A stretch of 59,577 nt of DNA from Mammaliicoccus stepanovicii (GTDB lineage Bacteria; Bacillota; Bacilli; Staphylococcales; Staphylococcaceae). This document shows positions 1 through 7,417 of the stretch, in pieces (position 1 is the stretch's first letter; the number at the start of each line of letters is the position of its first letter). The notes beneath the pieces are model-generated. The model saw only the letters and a list, made by a program, of their open reading frames with translations. It was not told the DNA's origin and did no database searches. A program made the translations under genes and the position numbers. The stretch lies in NCBI RefSeq assembly GCF_002902525.1, contig NZ_PPQZ01000009.1, positions 1 through 59,577 of the forward strand, in the 5' to 3' direction.

Positions 1-178
1 CTATAGATATACCTATTAACCCTACAATTTTTCCATTTTTTACTACTATACATAACTTATTACTTTCTTCTTTATAGTAAGTATATACTTCATTAATATT
101 ACTTATTTTTAACTCATTCTTAAAAAATTCTTTAATTCGAGAATTATTTTCTATGTTATCTATGGAAATAAACTTCAT
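1..178 (-). CDS. N-terminal fragment of a probable GNAT acetyltransferase (cut by window edge)
   Basis: An open frame starts at ATG 178 and runs off the left edge of the window after 59 residues. A GGGAG Shine-Dalgarno lies about 8 bases before the ATG. The visible protein starts MKFISIDNIENN, has a charged helical stretch, and ends with KNGKIVGLIGI. That last stretch resembles the beta2-beta3 hairpin of GNAT N-acetyltransferases, in which a polar turn is followed by a glycine-containing hydrophobic strand. The acetyl-CoA loop would lie outside the window, so family membership is inference and the substrate is unknown. Neighbours are small membrane proteins of unknown role. Confidence 0.5.
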   Translation of the reverse strand, partial: MKFISIDNIENNSRIKEFFKNELKISNINEVYTYYKEESNKLCIVVKNGKIVGLIGISI

Positions 179-202
179 TAATAATACTCCCTTATACATA
201 AA

Positions 203-239
203 ATGATAGTAGGAAATAATTGATTAGTCATACTATCAT
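203..239 (-). terminator. Hairpin between two minus-strand accessory genes
   Basis: Nine-base perfect arms ATGATAGTA / TACTATCAT are separated by 19 bases. On the minus strand the stem is followed by only a short T run. It lies between the stop of the 79-residue membrane protein and the start of the acetyltransferase-like gene, so a weak terminator is the simplest reading. A palindromic operator is possible. Confidence 0.4.
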
Positions 240-283
240 TACTTAACTGTTAATATATTTGAGGATCTAAATTGTTTATCAAA

Positions 284-523
284 TCATACTTCTTTCATAT
301 AACAAAGAGCTATAATTATTCCCACAATTAAATACATTAACGAAAATAATTTGCTATCTCTATAAGTAAAAATGGCAATTAGAAAATAAAATATAAACAA
401 TAATATTCCTATCACTTTATTGGTTAAACTTATAACCCCTATAAATGAACAGATAACAAATGAAAATAGTAAAATGGCAATTATTATTGTTATAATTTCA
501 TAAATTTTCCAATCCTTTTTCAT
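284..523 (-). CDS. Small hydrophobic membrane protein, 79 aa, unknown function
   Basis: I do not recognise this protein. It has a short positively charged start (MKKDWK), then three hydrophobic segments at about residues 8-33, 37-53 and 59-76, with few charged residues between them. This fits a three-helix integral membrane protein with its N-terminus inside. The only Shine-Dalgarno-like sequence (GGATG) is weak. It lies in the accessory edge upstream of the acetyltransferase-like gene on the same strand. No toxin, immunity or transporter motif is visible. A real gene is likely from the uninterrupted hydrophobic pattern, but it could be a degraded remnant. Confidence 0.5.
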   Translation of the reverse strand: MKKDWKIYEIITIIIAILLFSFVICSFIGVISLTNKVIGILLFIFYFLIAIFTYRDSKLFSLMYLIVGIIIALCYMKEV

Positions 524-703
524 TTTTCATCCAACTTTCTTAACATTTAAATGAATAAAATTCCCACATTCATAACTAATGAATTGCTTTTTAAATCATC
601 CATACAATAGTTTTACATGTTTGTTTTTCCATTATATACCAAATATACATACATTTGTATGATTAACTTAAAAATCTAATCTAAGTATAAATGAATAATC
701 GTT

Positions 704-733
704 TTTACAAATTAAAAAACTAACATGTATAAT
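704..733 (+). promoter_or_regulatory. Predicted SigA promoter of the 66-aa membrane protein
   Basis: TTTACA at 704-709 and TATAAT at 728-733 are separated by 18 bases. This lies 23 bases before the ATG of the downstream gene and just before its AAGGAG ribosome binding site. Confidence 0.55.
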
Positions 734-755
734 ATTGTAAAAAGGAGTGTTGGTT

Positions 756-956
756 ATGGAGAAAAGTAATAGAAAAAATTTATCAACTTATTATAGGTAT
801 ATGCCTTTAACAGGATTAATCACCAGTATTTTAGTATTTATTATGTTCTATTTTATTTTCCAAATACAAGATAACATACTGGTAATTATGCTCTACTCAT
901 CATTGCCTTTCTTTATCTATAGTTTTATTTCAATTATCAATAAGATAGGAAAGTAA
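756..956 (+). CDS. Small two-helix membrane protein, 66 aa, unknown function
   Basis: The start ATG 756 is chosen because AAGGAG (742-747) lies 8 bases upstream; the in-frame GTG at 747 overlaps this site and cannot use it. The protein has a basic, aromatic N-terminus (MEKSNRKNLSTYYRYM), then two hydrophobic segments at about residues 19-38 and 43-60, and ends NKIGK. It looks like a hairpin-type inner membrane protein. It has its own good promoter and is followed at once by the 41-bp repeat array. No homologue is recognised and no function is proposed. Confidence 0.6.
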   Translation: MEKSNRKNLSTYYRYMPLTGLITSILVFIMFYFIFQIQDNILVIMLYSSLPFFIYSFISIINKIGK

Positions 957-1027
957 TATCATTTAGAAATCTAATATTCAATAATAAAATGTTAAGTATC
1001 TATATAAAAATAAAGATAATAAATCAC

Positions 1028-1207
1028 TATGTGGTCCAAAAACGGGAAATGCGGTCCAGATAATTGATTATGTGGTCCGAAAACGAGAAATGCGGTCCAG
1101 ATAAATCGTTATGTGGTCCGAAAACATGAAATGCGGTCCAGATAATTGATTATGTGGTCCGAAAACGAGAAATGCGGTCCAGATAAATCGTTATGTGGTC
1201 CGCATTT
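1028..1207. repeat. Tandem 41-bp repeat array (4 units plus a partial fifth)
   Basis: Units start exactly at 1028, 1069, 1110, 1151 and 1192. Each unit holds two versions of one core, ATGTGGTCC and ATGCGGTCC, 20 bases apart and then 21 bases to the next unit. This gives nine cores at 1029, 1049, 1070, 1090, 1111, 1131, 1152, 1172 and 1193. The unit tails alternate (ATAATTGAT, ATAAATCGT), so units 2 and 4 are the same and the array also has an 82-bp period. There is no open frame through it and no clear hairpin inside a unit. It fills most of the gap between the 66-aa gene and the glnA terminator; the remaining bases of that gap are AT-rich without a gene. Confidence 0.9.
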
Positions 1208-1267
1208 ATTTTATTAATTACGAATTAACCAAACTTTCGTCTATGTTATCTTATTCAAATGTTACAT

Positions 1268-1303
1268 AAAAGAGCCCGGAACAAATTTGTCCCGGGCTCT
1301 TTT
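1268..1303. terminator. Strong bidirectional terminator after glnA
   Basis: GC-rich arms AGAGCCCGG / CCGGGCTCT with A-rich and T-rich flanks on both sides make a hairpin that can stop transcription from either strand. It lies 5 bases after the glnA stop. Confidence 0.85.
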
Positions 1304-1307
1304 AGTA

Positions 1308-2648
1308 TTAATATTGTTTCATGTACTGTTCTCTTTCCCATTCAGACACTTGGGTTCTATAGTAATCCCATTCTAGTGATTTTGATTGGATAAATTGACG
1401 GTAAATGTGGTTACCTAATGCGCTTTTTACGACGTCATTTTCTTTCATTGCTTTTACTGCTGTATAAAGAGTTGATGGTAAATCTAATACGCCTACCGCT
1501 TCTCTTTCTTCTCTATCCATTTCGTAGATATTTTGATCTACTGATTCTGGTGGATTTAATTTGTTCTTAATGCCATCTAAGCCTGCTTCTAAAATTGTAG
1601 CCAATGCTAAGTAAGGGTTTGCTGCAGGGTCAACTGAACGTATTTCAACTCTTGTTGATAATCCGCGTGATACTGGAATTCTTACAAGTGGTGAACGGTT
1701 TTGACCACTCCATGCTATATAACATGGTGCTTCATATCCTGGCACTAATCGTTTATATGAGTTTACTAATGGGTTACATACTGCTGTAAATCCACGTGCA
1801 TTTTTCAAGATTCCTGCAATAAAGTGGTATGCATCATCTGTTAATTCCATTTCTCCATTTGGATCATAGAATGCATTTTCTTTACCTTTAAATAATGATA
1901 CGTTAAAGTGCATACCGCTACCATTAACACCAAATAAAGGTTTTGGCATAAATGTTGCATGTAAATTATGTTTTCTTGCGATTGTTTTAACGACTAATTT
2001 GAATGTTTGAATGTTATCACATGCTGTAATTGCATCTGCATATTTAAAGTCAATTTCATGTTGTCCTGGTGCAACTTCATGGTGACTTGCTTCGATATCA
2101 AATCCCATGTCTTCTAATTCTAATACGATGTCACGACGACAGTTTTCACCTAAGTCTGTTGGAGCTAAGTCAAAATATCCACCATTATCATTTAATTCTA
2201 ATGTTGGCTCGCCTTGCTCATCTAACTTGAATAAGAAGAATTCTGGTTCAGGTCCTAAATTGAAATCTGTATATCCTAAGTCTTCCATTTCTTTTAATAC
2301 ACGTTTTAAGTTTGTACGTGGATCTCCAGGGAATGGATTTCCGTCTGGACTGTAAATATCACAAATTAATCGTGCAACTTTACCTTTACCAGCTGTCCAA
2401 GGGAAAATAACCCATGTGTCTAAGTCAGGACATAAATACATATCCGATTCTTCAATTCGCACGAATCCTTCAATTGAAGAACCGTCAAACATCATTTCAT
2501 TGTCTAAAACTTTCTCTAATTGTGCTATTGGTACCTCAACATTCTTGATTGTACCTAAAATATCAGTAAATTGTAATCTTAAATAACGTACGTTTTCTTC
2601 ATCTGCAAAACGAAAAATATCCTCTTTAGTAAATGATTGTTTCGACAT
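1308..2648 (-). CDS. glnA: Glutamine synthetase, type I alpha
   Basis: This enzyme makes glutamine from glutamate, ammonia and ATP in the cytoplasm as a dodecamer. The 446 residues align end to end with Bacillus subtilis GlnA (444). Visible landmarks are FDGSSIEGF (about 54-62), the Arg64 that matches the feedback-inhibition Arg62 of the Bacillus enzyme, NGSGMHF in the ATP/glutamate site, the NSYKRLVPG loop, and the C-terminal [10 protein letters not shown] that resembles the tail bound by GlnR and TnrA in Bacillus. The GSI-beta adenylylation insert is absent. The start ATG has GGAGG 8 bases upstream. It is the second gene of the glnR-glnA operon and ends at a strong terminator. Confidence 0.97.
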   Translation of the reverse strand: MSKQSFTKEDIFRFADEENVRYLRLQFTDILGTIKNVEVPIAQLEKVLDNEMMFDGSSIEGFVRIEESDMYLCPDLDTWVIFPWTAGKGKVARLICDIYSPDGNPFPGDPRTNLKRVLKEMEDLGYTDFNLGPEPEFFLFKLDEQGEPTLELNDNGGYFDLAPTDLGENCRRDIVLELEDMGFDIEASHHEVAPGQHEIDFKYADAITACDNIQTFKLVVKTIARKHNLHATFMPKPLFGVNGSGMHFNVSLFKGKENAFYDPNGEMELTDDAYHFIAGILKNARGFTAVCNPLVNSYKRLVPGYEAPCYIAWSGQNRSPLVRIPVSRGLSTRVEIRSVDPAANPYLALATILEAGLDGIKNKLNPPESVDQNIYEMDREEREAVGVLDLPSTLYTAVKAMKENDVVKSALGNHIYRQFIQSKSLEWDYYRTQVSEWEREQYMKQY

Positions 2649-2666
2649 GTGTTTATCCTCCAGTTT

Positions 2667-3023
2667 TTATTTAAAAAATCTTGATAAATCTCCTCGATTA
2701 AGTGGTCCATCAGTTTTAGATGTTCCTCTAATGACCCGCTCTCTCATTTTCAGTTCTTCTTTAGAAAGGTCATTCTTTTCTTGTAACAGAATTTGTTTAA
2801 TCCCTTTCATATTGAAGCCCTTTTCTATAAGTGCCTTAATCTCTAACAATCTTTCTAGATCATTTAAAGAAAATAATCTTTGATTGCCGTCCGTCCTCTT
2901 GGGCATCACAAGTTCGTTCTCTTCGTAATATCTTATTTGTCTTGCTGTGAGTTCAGTTAACTTAATGACAACGCCTATCGGGAACACGGCCATGTTTCTT
3001 CTAATGATATCTCTAGACAGCAT
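2667..3023 (-). CDS. glnR: MerR-family nitrogen regulator GlnR
   Basis: GlnR represses its own operon when glutamine is plentiful, through feedback-inhibited GlnA. The protein has an N-terminal MerR winged-helix domain (LTELTARQIRYYEENELVMP, then the RLFSLNDLERLLEIK helix), a dimerisation helix and the conserved end NRGDLSRFFK, which I know from staphylococcal GlnR. The start is set at ATG 3023 (MLSRDIIRRNMAVF, 118 residues) because GAAGGAGG lies 5 bases upstream; the longer open frame adds an unrelated leader. It lies 18 bases upstream of glnA. A GlnR box and a CodY-like site stand before it. Confidence 0.95.
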   Translation of the reverse strand: MLSRDIIRRNMAVFPIGVVIKLTELTARQIRYYEENELVMPKRTDGNQRLFSLNDLERLLEIKALIEKGFNMKGIKQILLQEKNDLSKEELKMRERVIRGTSKTDGPLNRGDLSRFFK

Positions 3024-3067
3024 GACCGCCTCCTTCAATAAAGAACTTAAACTAAATTTAGCATATA

Positions 3068-3082
3068 AATTTTCAGAAAACA
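3068..3082. promoter_or_regulatory. CodY-like site in the glnR promoter region
   Basis: The plus-strand 15-mer AATTTTCAGAAAACA matches 13 of 15 positions of the CodY consensus AATTTTCWGAAAATT. It lies between the GlnR box and the glnR start. It is a sequence match only. Confidence 0.45.
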
Positions 3083-3088
3083 AATAAA

Positions 3089-3105
3089 TGTCAGGAAACC
3101 TTACA
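3089..3105 (-). promoter_or_regulatory. GlnR operator before glnRA
   Basis: The minus-strand 17-mer TGTAAGGTTTCCTGACA fits the GlnR/TnrA consensus TGTNA-N7-TNACA at every fixed position. Its last bases CTGACA could serve as the -35 element of the glnR promoter, so binding would block RNA polymerase. It is 65 bases before the glnR ATG. Confidence 0.85.
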
Positions 3106-3111
3106 TAGAAT

Positions 3112-4359
3112 TTATAATGCGACTAATTGTTGCTTAATTAATGTTTCTACTGCTCTAATAACTGCAATTTTAACGTGTTCATACGTTAATCCACCTTGAA
3201 TATAAGCTTCATATGGTTCTCTAATTGGCCCATCTGCCGTTAATTCAATTGATGACCCTTGTACAAACGTACCTGCCGCCATAATGACATCATCTTCATA
3301 TCCTGGCATATAACTTGGCATTGGACTAAAATGTGCATTAATAGGCGAGGCATGTTGAATAGACTGACAAAATGCAATCATTTGTTCTTTAGTTTTAAAC
3401 GTAACAGATTGAATTAAGTCGGTACGTTTCGCTGTGTAATGTGGTGTTGTTGTCATATTTAGTTTTTCCAATAATAATGATGTGAATAGTGCACCCTTTA
3501 AGCTTTGACTCACAACGTGTGGTGCTAAGAAAAATCCTTGGTACATTTCTGGCAAACTTCCTAAAGAAGCACCTGCTTCTTTACCAATTCCGGGAGCAGT
3601 TAATCGATAAGCACAGCGTTCTATCAAATCTTGTCTACCACATATATAACCACCTATTTTTGCTAAACCACCTCCTGGATTTTTGATTAAAGAACCTGCT
3701 ATTAAATCTGCTCCTATTTCAATTGGTTCTTTGTCTTCAACAAATTCCCCATAGCAGTTATCTACAAATATAATGATATTAGGATAACGTTCTTTTATTT
3801 TGGTAATAGCATATTCTATTTGATCTATCGTTAGTGATGGACGTGAACTGTATCCTTTAGACCGTTGTATAGCGATTACTTTTGTTTTATTATTTATTTG
3901 ATTTATAACGGATTCAATATCTATTTCGTCGTTGTTTAAGGCGACTTCCTTATATTGAATACCTTGTTCAATAAAGCTACCGATTCCATTTCCATTTACA
4001 CCGATCACTTCTAATAATGTGTCATATGGTGAACCTGTAATATACATTAACTCGTCACCATATTGTAATTGACTGTTTAATGCAATTGTAATTGCATGCG
4101 TTCCTGAAATAATTTGTGGTCTTACTAGACTATCTTCTGATTTAAATACTTCACTATATACTTCTTCTAAATGATCTCTACCAATATCGTCATAGCCATA
4201 TCCAGTTGTTCCAACTAAATCAGATTCTGTAATTTTAACTTTATGAAATGCATTTAATACATTTTCTTGCGCAATATAAGCATTGTGTTCCACCTCATCA
4301 AAGTAAGGTCTTAATGTAGTTTCTACCTCTTTAATTAATAATGCTAGTTTCGGTTCCAT
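3112..4359 (-). CDS. ynbB: PLP-dependent enzyme of the YnbB/aluminium-resistance family
   Basis: This 415-residue protein belongs to the fold-type I PLP enzymes annotated as methionine gamma-lyase family or aluminium resistance protein. The N-terminal part has GTTGYGYDDIGRDHLEEVY, a family signature. The middle has FVDNCYGEFVEDKEP, where the Asp would hold the PLP pyridine nitrogen. GSLIKNPGGGLAKIGGYI carries the likely Schiff-base lysine, and RLTAPGIGKEAGAS follows. Its true substrate is not known. It lies between hflX (11 bases) and glnR, as in S. aureus, and starts at ATG after GAGGT. Transcription may run from hflX through it. Confidence 0.88.
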   Translation of the reverse strand: MEPKLALLIKEVETTLRPYFDEVEHNAYIAQENVLNAFHKVKITESDLVGTTGYGYDDIGRDHLEEVYSEVFKSEDSLVRPQIISGTHAITIALNSQLQYGDELMYITGSPYDTLLEVIGVNGNGIGSFIEQGIQYKEVALNNDEIDIESVINQINNKTKVIAIQRSKGYSSRPSLTIDQIEYAITKIKERYPNIIIFVDNCYGEFVEDKEPIEIGADLIAGSLIKNPGGGLAKIGGYICGRQDLIERCAYRLTAPGIGKEAGASLGSLPEMYQGFFLAPHVVSQSLKGALFTSLLLEKLNMTTTPHYTAKRTDLIQSVTFKTKEQMIAFCQSIQHASPINAHFSPMPSYMPGYEDDVIMAAGTFVQGSSIELTADGPIREPYEAYIQGGLTYEHVKIAVIRAVETLIKQQLVAL

Positions 4360-4370
4360 ATTTATACCTC

Positions 4371-5624
4371 TTATGTTTGTTTATAACCTTTAATATGATA
4401 CGTTTCATCTGATTCATCAAATTCAGAGGATTCAACTATTGTATGTACTTTTTGCCAATAAAGTTGATCTGCATTTGATGAAGGAATATCCATCTCATAA
4501 TAAGTCATTGTTTCTTTTATCATATTTACTAAATGTTCTTTAAATACTTGTTTATCTGCTTTATTTTTTGTGGAAACAAAAATAGAATGTTCAGAAACTG
4601 CTAAATCTAAATCGGGAGCTTTATCCTTCTTGTTAAAGACAACAAGCATTGGAATATGTCCCATATCTAATTGATTGACTAACGCCATAACCGTTTCATA
4701 TTGTTCCATATATCTTGGATGACTTGCATCTACTACATGTACAAGTAATTGTGCATATTTAGCTTCTTCAAGTGTAGATTTAAATGCAGCTATCAATGTT
4801 GTTGGTAACTTTTGAATAAATCCTACTGTATCCGACAGAATAACATTAAATCCATTATTGATTGTCAATGCTCTAGATTTTGGATCAAGTGTAGCAAACA
4901 ATAAATCTTGCTCGAAAGTAGCATCATTTGTTAATTGATTAAACCAAGATGATTTACCTGCATTTGTATAACCGATAAGTGCTACTTGGTAGGCTTGATT
5001 ATGTTGACGCCTTTCTCTATATCTAGACCGGTGAGAAACGATTGTTTCGAGTTGGTGTTTGATTTCATTCATTCTTGTACGAATATGTCTTCTGTCGGTT
5101 TCTAATTTTGTTTCACCTGGACCTTTCGTACCAATACCACCACCAAGTCGCGACAAGCTTTTACCGTGCCCAGAAAGTCTTGGTAATAAATAATCTAATT
5201 GAGCTAATTCAACTTGTAATTGTCCTTCACGACTCGATGCTCTTTGCGCAAAAATTTCTAGTATCAACTGTGTTCTATCAATAATCTTAGTATTGAATAA
5301 CTCATCTAAATGTTTAGATTGTCCAGTTGTAAGTTCATCATTTGCAATAATAGCATCTACTTTCAAATCATTTAATTCAATATATTCAATAACTTCTTCA
5401 ATCTTACCTTTACCAAAATAATATTGTTGGTCAGGTCTTTCTCTTTTTTGTGTAAAAATTTCTAGCACTTCTAAATTACTTGTCTTAGCTAATGATTTCA
5501 ATTCTTCAATAGTCGATTGAAAAGTTGTTTCATCAACTTTCTTATCATGATAAGCAATTAAAATTACGCTTTCCGTTTCATTTTTAGTTGTTTTCAGTTC
5601 TTTTTTCATATTCTTCACGCTCAC
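4371..5624 (-). CDS. hflX: Ribosome-associated GTPase HflX
   Basis: HflX binds the large ribosomal subunit and splits stalled or hibernating 70S ribosomes. The 417-residue protein shows the HflX N-terminal domain (residues about 15-190, with QQYYFGKGKIEEV and the Gly-rich linker RLGGGIGTKGPGETKLETDRR). A GTPase domain follows, with the P-loop GYTNAGKSS near residue 217, the G3 element SDTVGFIQKLP and the G4 element NKKD. The start is uncertain: GTG 5624 or the ATG five codons later, and neither has a good Shine-Dalgarno sequence. It is divergent from the glutathione peroxidase gene and lies 11 bases before ynbB. Confidence 0.95.
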   Translation of the reverse strand: MSVKNMKKELKTTKNETESVILIAYHDKKVDETTFQSTIEELKSLAKTSNLEVLEIFTQKRERPDQQYYFGKGKIEEVIEYIELNDLKVDAIIANDELTTGQSKHLDELFNTKIIDRTQLILEIFAQRASSREGQLQVELAQLDYLLPRLSGHGKSLSRLGGGIGTKGPGETKLETDRRHIRTRMNEIKHQLETIVSHRSRYRERRQHNQAYQVALIGYTNAGKSSWFNQLTNDATFEQDLLFATLDPKSRALTINNGFNVILSDTVGFIQKLPTTLIAAFKSTLEEAKYAQLLVHVVDASHPRYMEQYETVMALVNQLDMGHIPMLVVFNKKDKAPDLDLAVSEHSIFVSTKNKADKQVFKEHLVNMIKETMTYYEMDIPSSNADQLYWQKVHTIVESSEFDESDETYHIKGYKQT

Positions 5625-5719
5625 TTTAACTACATTTTAACATATAATCCAAAAAGCATATTAATATGACTTTGGATATTTTTTTATTATAATAGAAAGT
5701 AGATAAGGAGTGATGATAC

Positions 5720-6193
5720 ATGTCAATTTATGACTTTGAAGTTGCTAGAACAAATGGAGATAAATATTCATTATCAGAATATAAAGGTAAAGCTATATTA
5801 ATTGTTAATACTGCAAGTGAATGTGGTTTCACTCCACAATTTGAAGGATTAGAAAAGCTATACCAAGAATATAAAGATAAAGGATTCGTTGTACTTGGAT
5901 TTCCATGTAATCAATTTGGTAATCAAGAACCTGGTGATTCTAATGAAGCATATCAAAATTGCAAATTAAATTACGGTGTTACATTCCCAATGCATGAAAA
6001 AATAAAAGTAAACGGTCCAGAACAACATCCATTATATGACTATTTAACAACAGCTAAAAAAGGTATCTTAAATGGGAAAATTAAATGGAACTTTACGAAG
6101 TTTTTAATCAACAAAGATGGTGACGTTGTAAATCGATATTCACCTCAAAAAAGTCCAGATCAATTAAGAAATGACATTGAAGAACTATTATAA
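5720..6193 (+). CDS. bsaA: Glutathione peroxidase-like thiol peroxidase BsaA
   Basis: This is a 157-residue thioredoxin-fold peroxidase that reduces hydrogen peroxide and organic hydroperoxides. The peroxidatic residue is Cys35 in [11 protein letters not shown], so it is a cysteine and not a selenocysteine enzyme. The [12 protein letters not shown] and KWNFTKFLI elements provide the Gln, Trp and Asn of the catalytic tetrad. Enzymes of this kind usually take electrons from thioredoxin rather than glutathione. AAGGAG lies 9 bases before ATG 5720, and a TATAAT at 5688-5693 probably belongs to its promoter. It is transcribed alone, convergent with hfq, and ends at a shared terminator. Confidence 0.94.
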   Translation: MSIYDFEVARTNGDKYSLSEYKGKAILIVNTASECGFTPQFEGLEKLYQEYKDKGFVVLGFPCNQFGNQEPGDSNEAYQNCKLNYGVTFPMHEKIKVNGPEQHPLYDYLTTAKKGILNGKIKWNFTKFLINKDGDVVNRYSPQKSPDQLRNDIEELL

Positions 6194-6198
6194 AAATC

Positions 6199-6243
6199 AC
6201 AAAACTGCCTAGGACATCAATGATGATTCCTAGGCAGTTTTGT
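6199..6243. terminator. Bidirectional terminator between bsaA and hfq
   Basis: Sixteen-base perfect arms ACAAAACTGCCTAGGA / TCCTAGGCAGTTTTGT with a 13-base loop separate two convergent genes. The CCTAGGA core recurs in other terminators of this window. Confidence 0.9.
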
Positions 6244-6251
6244 GTAACATA

Positions 6252-6473
6252 TTATTCTTTGCCTGTTGCTTCTTCTGCTTCAACAAAAGTAGAAATAGCA
6301 TGTTTGTAAATTAGATTTTCTTTCCCTTGAATATCTAATACTACAACTTTATCGTCGAAATTAACGATTTTCCCTTTCATTTGGAAACCATTCAACAAGA
6401 ATACTGTTAACTCAGTTTCTTCAGATTTGAATTTCTCCAATTGAACTTCTTGAATATTTTCTTTCTCTGCCAT
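6252..6473 (-). CDS. hfq: RNA chaperone Hfq
   Basis: This 73-residue Sm-like protein forms a hexameric ring that binds A/U-rich RNA. The Sm1 region (ELTVFLLNGFQMKGKIVNFDDKVVVL) and the Sm2 motif YKHAIST, which lines the proximal U-binding pore, are both intact. The C-terminal tail is very short, as is usual in Firmicutes. It follows miaA by 13 bases, the order found in many bacteria, and ends at the terminator shared with bsaA. A GGGGAAAG sequence precedes the ATG. Confidence 0.96.
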   Translation of the reverse strand: MAEKENIQEVQLEKFKSEETELTVFLLNGFQMKGKIVNFDDKVVVLDIQGKENLIYKHAISTFVEAEEATGKE

Positions 6474-6486
6474 ATGACTTTCCCCT

Positions 6487-7416
6487 TCACTTGGATAATT
6501 GGATTACGTTGTCTGCGATTTCTTGTAGAGTCTGTTTATCCCGTTGAAACCAAGTTACATCCATCTTATTCTTGAACCATGTCATTTGACGTTTGGCATA
6601 TCGTCTTGAATTTTGCTTGATTTGTTCTTTAGCAATCTCTATCTCTATATCACCTTTAACAACAGGTATCAATTCCTTATATCCAATTGCTTGCATACTT
6701 TGTGAATTTTCATACCCCTTATCAACAAGGTTAGAAACTTCCTGCAATAATCCTCGCTCCAACATCATGTCGACACGCATATTAATTCTTTCATATAATA
6801 TTTCGCGCGACATTTCTATCCCAATTAATAATGTATCATATTTTCCAGAAAATGTCTGACTTTTCTTTCTTTCGCTTAAAGATTTTTTTGTTTTTAAGTA
6901 ATACTCAATTGCTCTTTCAACTCTTACACGATTGTTTGGATGCACTGATGACGCGGTTTTCGGGTCTATTTTATATAAATAGTTGTGCAATTCAATATTA
7001 TTTAATTTAGATAATTCTTCTATTTTATTATTCACTATTTCTAAATTTTTGACATCTTGATTTTCATTTTCTAACTGATAATCATATAAAACGGATTGAA
7101 CATATAAGCCAGTTCCACCAACTAAAATCGGTATTTTCCCTCGGCTATGTATATCGCAAACCACTTTAGTAAAATCTTCTTTAAATTTATAAACTGAATA
7201 AGTTTCCTCTGGATGATATAAATCAATTAAATGGTGCTTAATACCTTCTTGTTCTTCTGTCGTGACTTTTGCAGTTCCAATATTTAATCCTTTATATATT
7301 TGGAATGCATCTCCATTGACGATTTCTCCATTGAGTGCTTTTGCTAATTTAATACTTAACTCTGTTTTCCCTACAGCTGTAGGGCCAACAATAGCAATTA
7401 AAGGTTTTCCAGACAT
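6487..7416 (-). CDS. miaA: tRNA dimethylallyltransferase MiaA
   Basis: MiaA transfers a dimethylallyl group to N6 of A37 in tRNAs that read UNN codons. MiaB, also in this window (19.2-20.7 kb), then adds the methylthio group. The P-loop GPTAVGKTE starts at residue 11, followed by NGDAFQIYKGLNIGTAK (DSxQxY-type region) and VGGTGLY, all signatures of the family. The C-terminal part ends ...QMTWFKNKMDVTWFQRD, also typical. The length of 309 is normal. ATG 7416 follows GAGGAAC. The gene is packed between hfq (13 bases) and an alpha/beta hydrolase gene (stop 2 bases before), so they form one operon. Confidence 0.97.
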   Translation of the reverse strand: MSGKPLIAIVGPTAVGKTELSIKLAKALNGEIVNGDAFQIYKGLNIGTAKVTTEEQEGIKHHLIDLYHPEETYSVYKFKEDFTKVVCDIHSRGKIPILVGGTGLYVQSVLYDYQLENENQDVKNLEIVNNKIEELSKLNNIELHNYLYKIDPKTASSVHPNNRVRVERAIEYYLKTKKSLSERKKSQTFSGKYDTLLIGIEMSREILYERINMRVDMMLERGLLQEVSNLVDKGYENSQSMQAIGYKELIPVVKGDIEIEIAKEQIKQNSRRYAKRQMTWFKNKMDVTWFQRDKQTLQEIADNVIQLSK

Positions 7417-7417
7417 A

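Noticed and set aside
284-956. Toxin-antitoxin pair made of the two small membrane proteins
   Set aside because: The genes are on opposite strands, separated by more than 230 bases, and neither shows a known toxin or antitoxin feature; there is no overlapping antisense RNA signal visible.
1028-1207. CRISPR array
   Set aside because: The units are contiguous and nearly identical with no unique spacers; no cas genes are in the window.
2107-2355. Plus-strand open frames inside glnA and similar antisense frames inside most minus-strand genes
   Set aside because: They have no ribosome binding sites, biased composition typical of antisense reading, and lie fully within well-supported genes.
5680-5697. 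PerR box before the glutathione peroxidase gene
   Set aside because: The AT-rich TATTATAATA is palindromic, but it does not fit the full 15-bp PerR consensus and overlaps the -10 element, which explains it.
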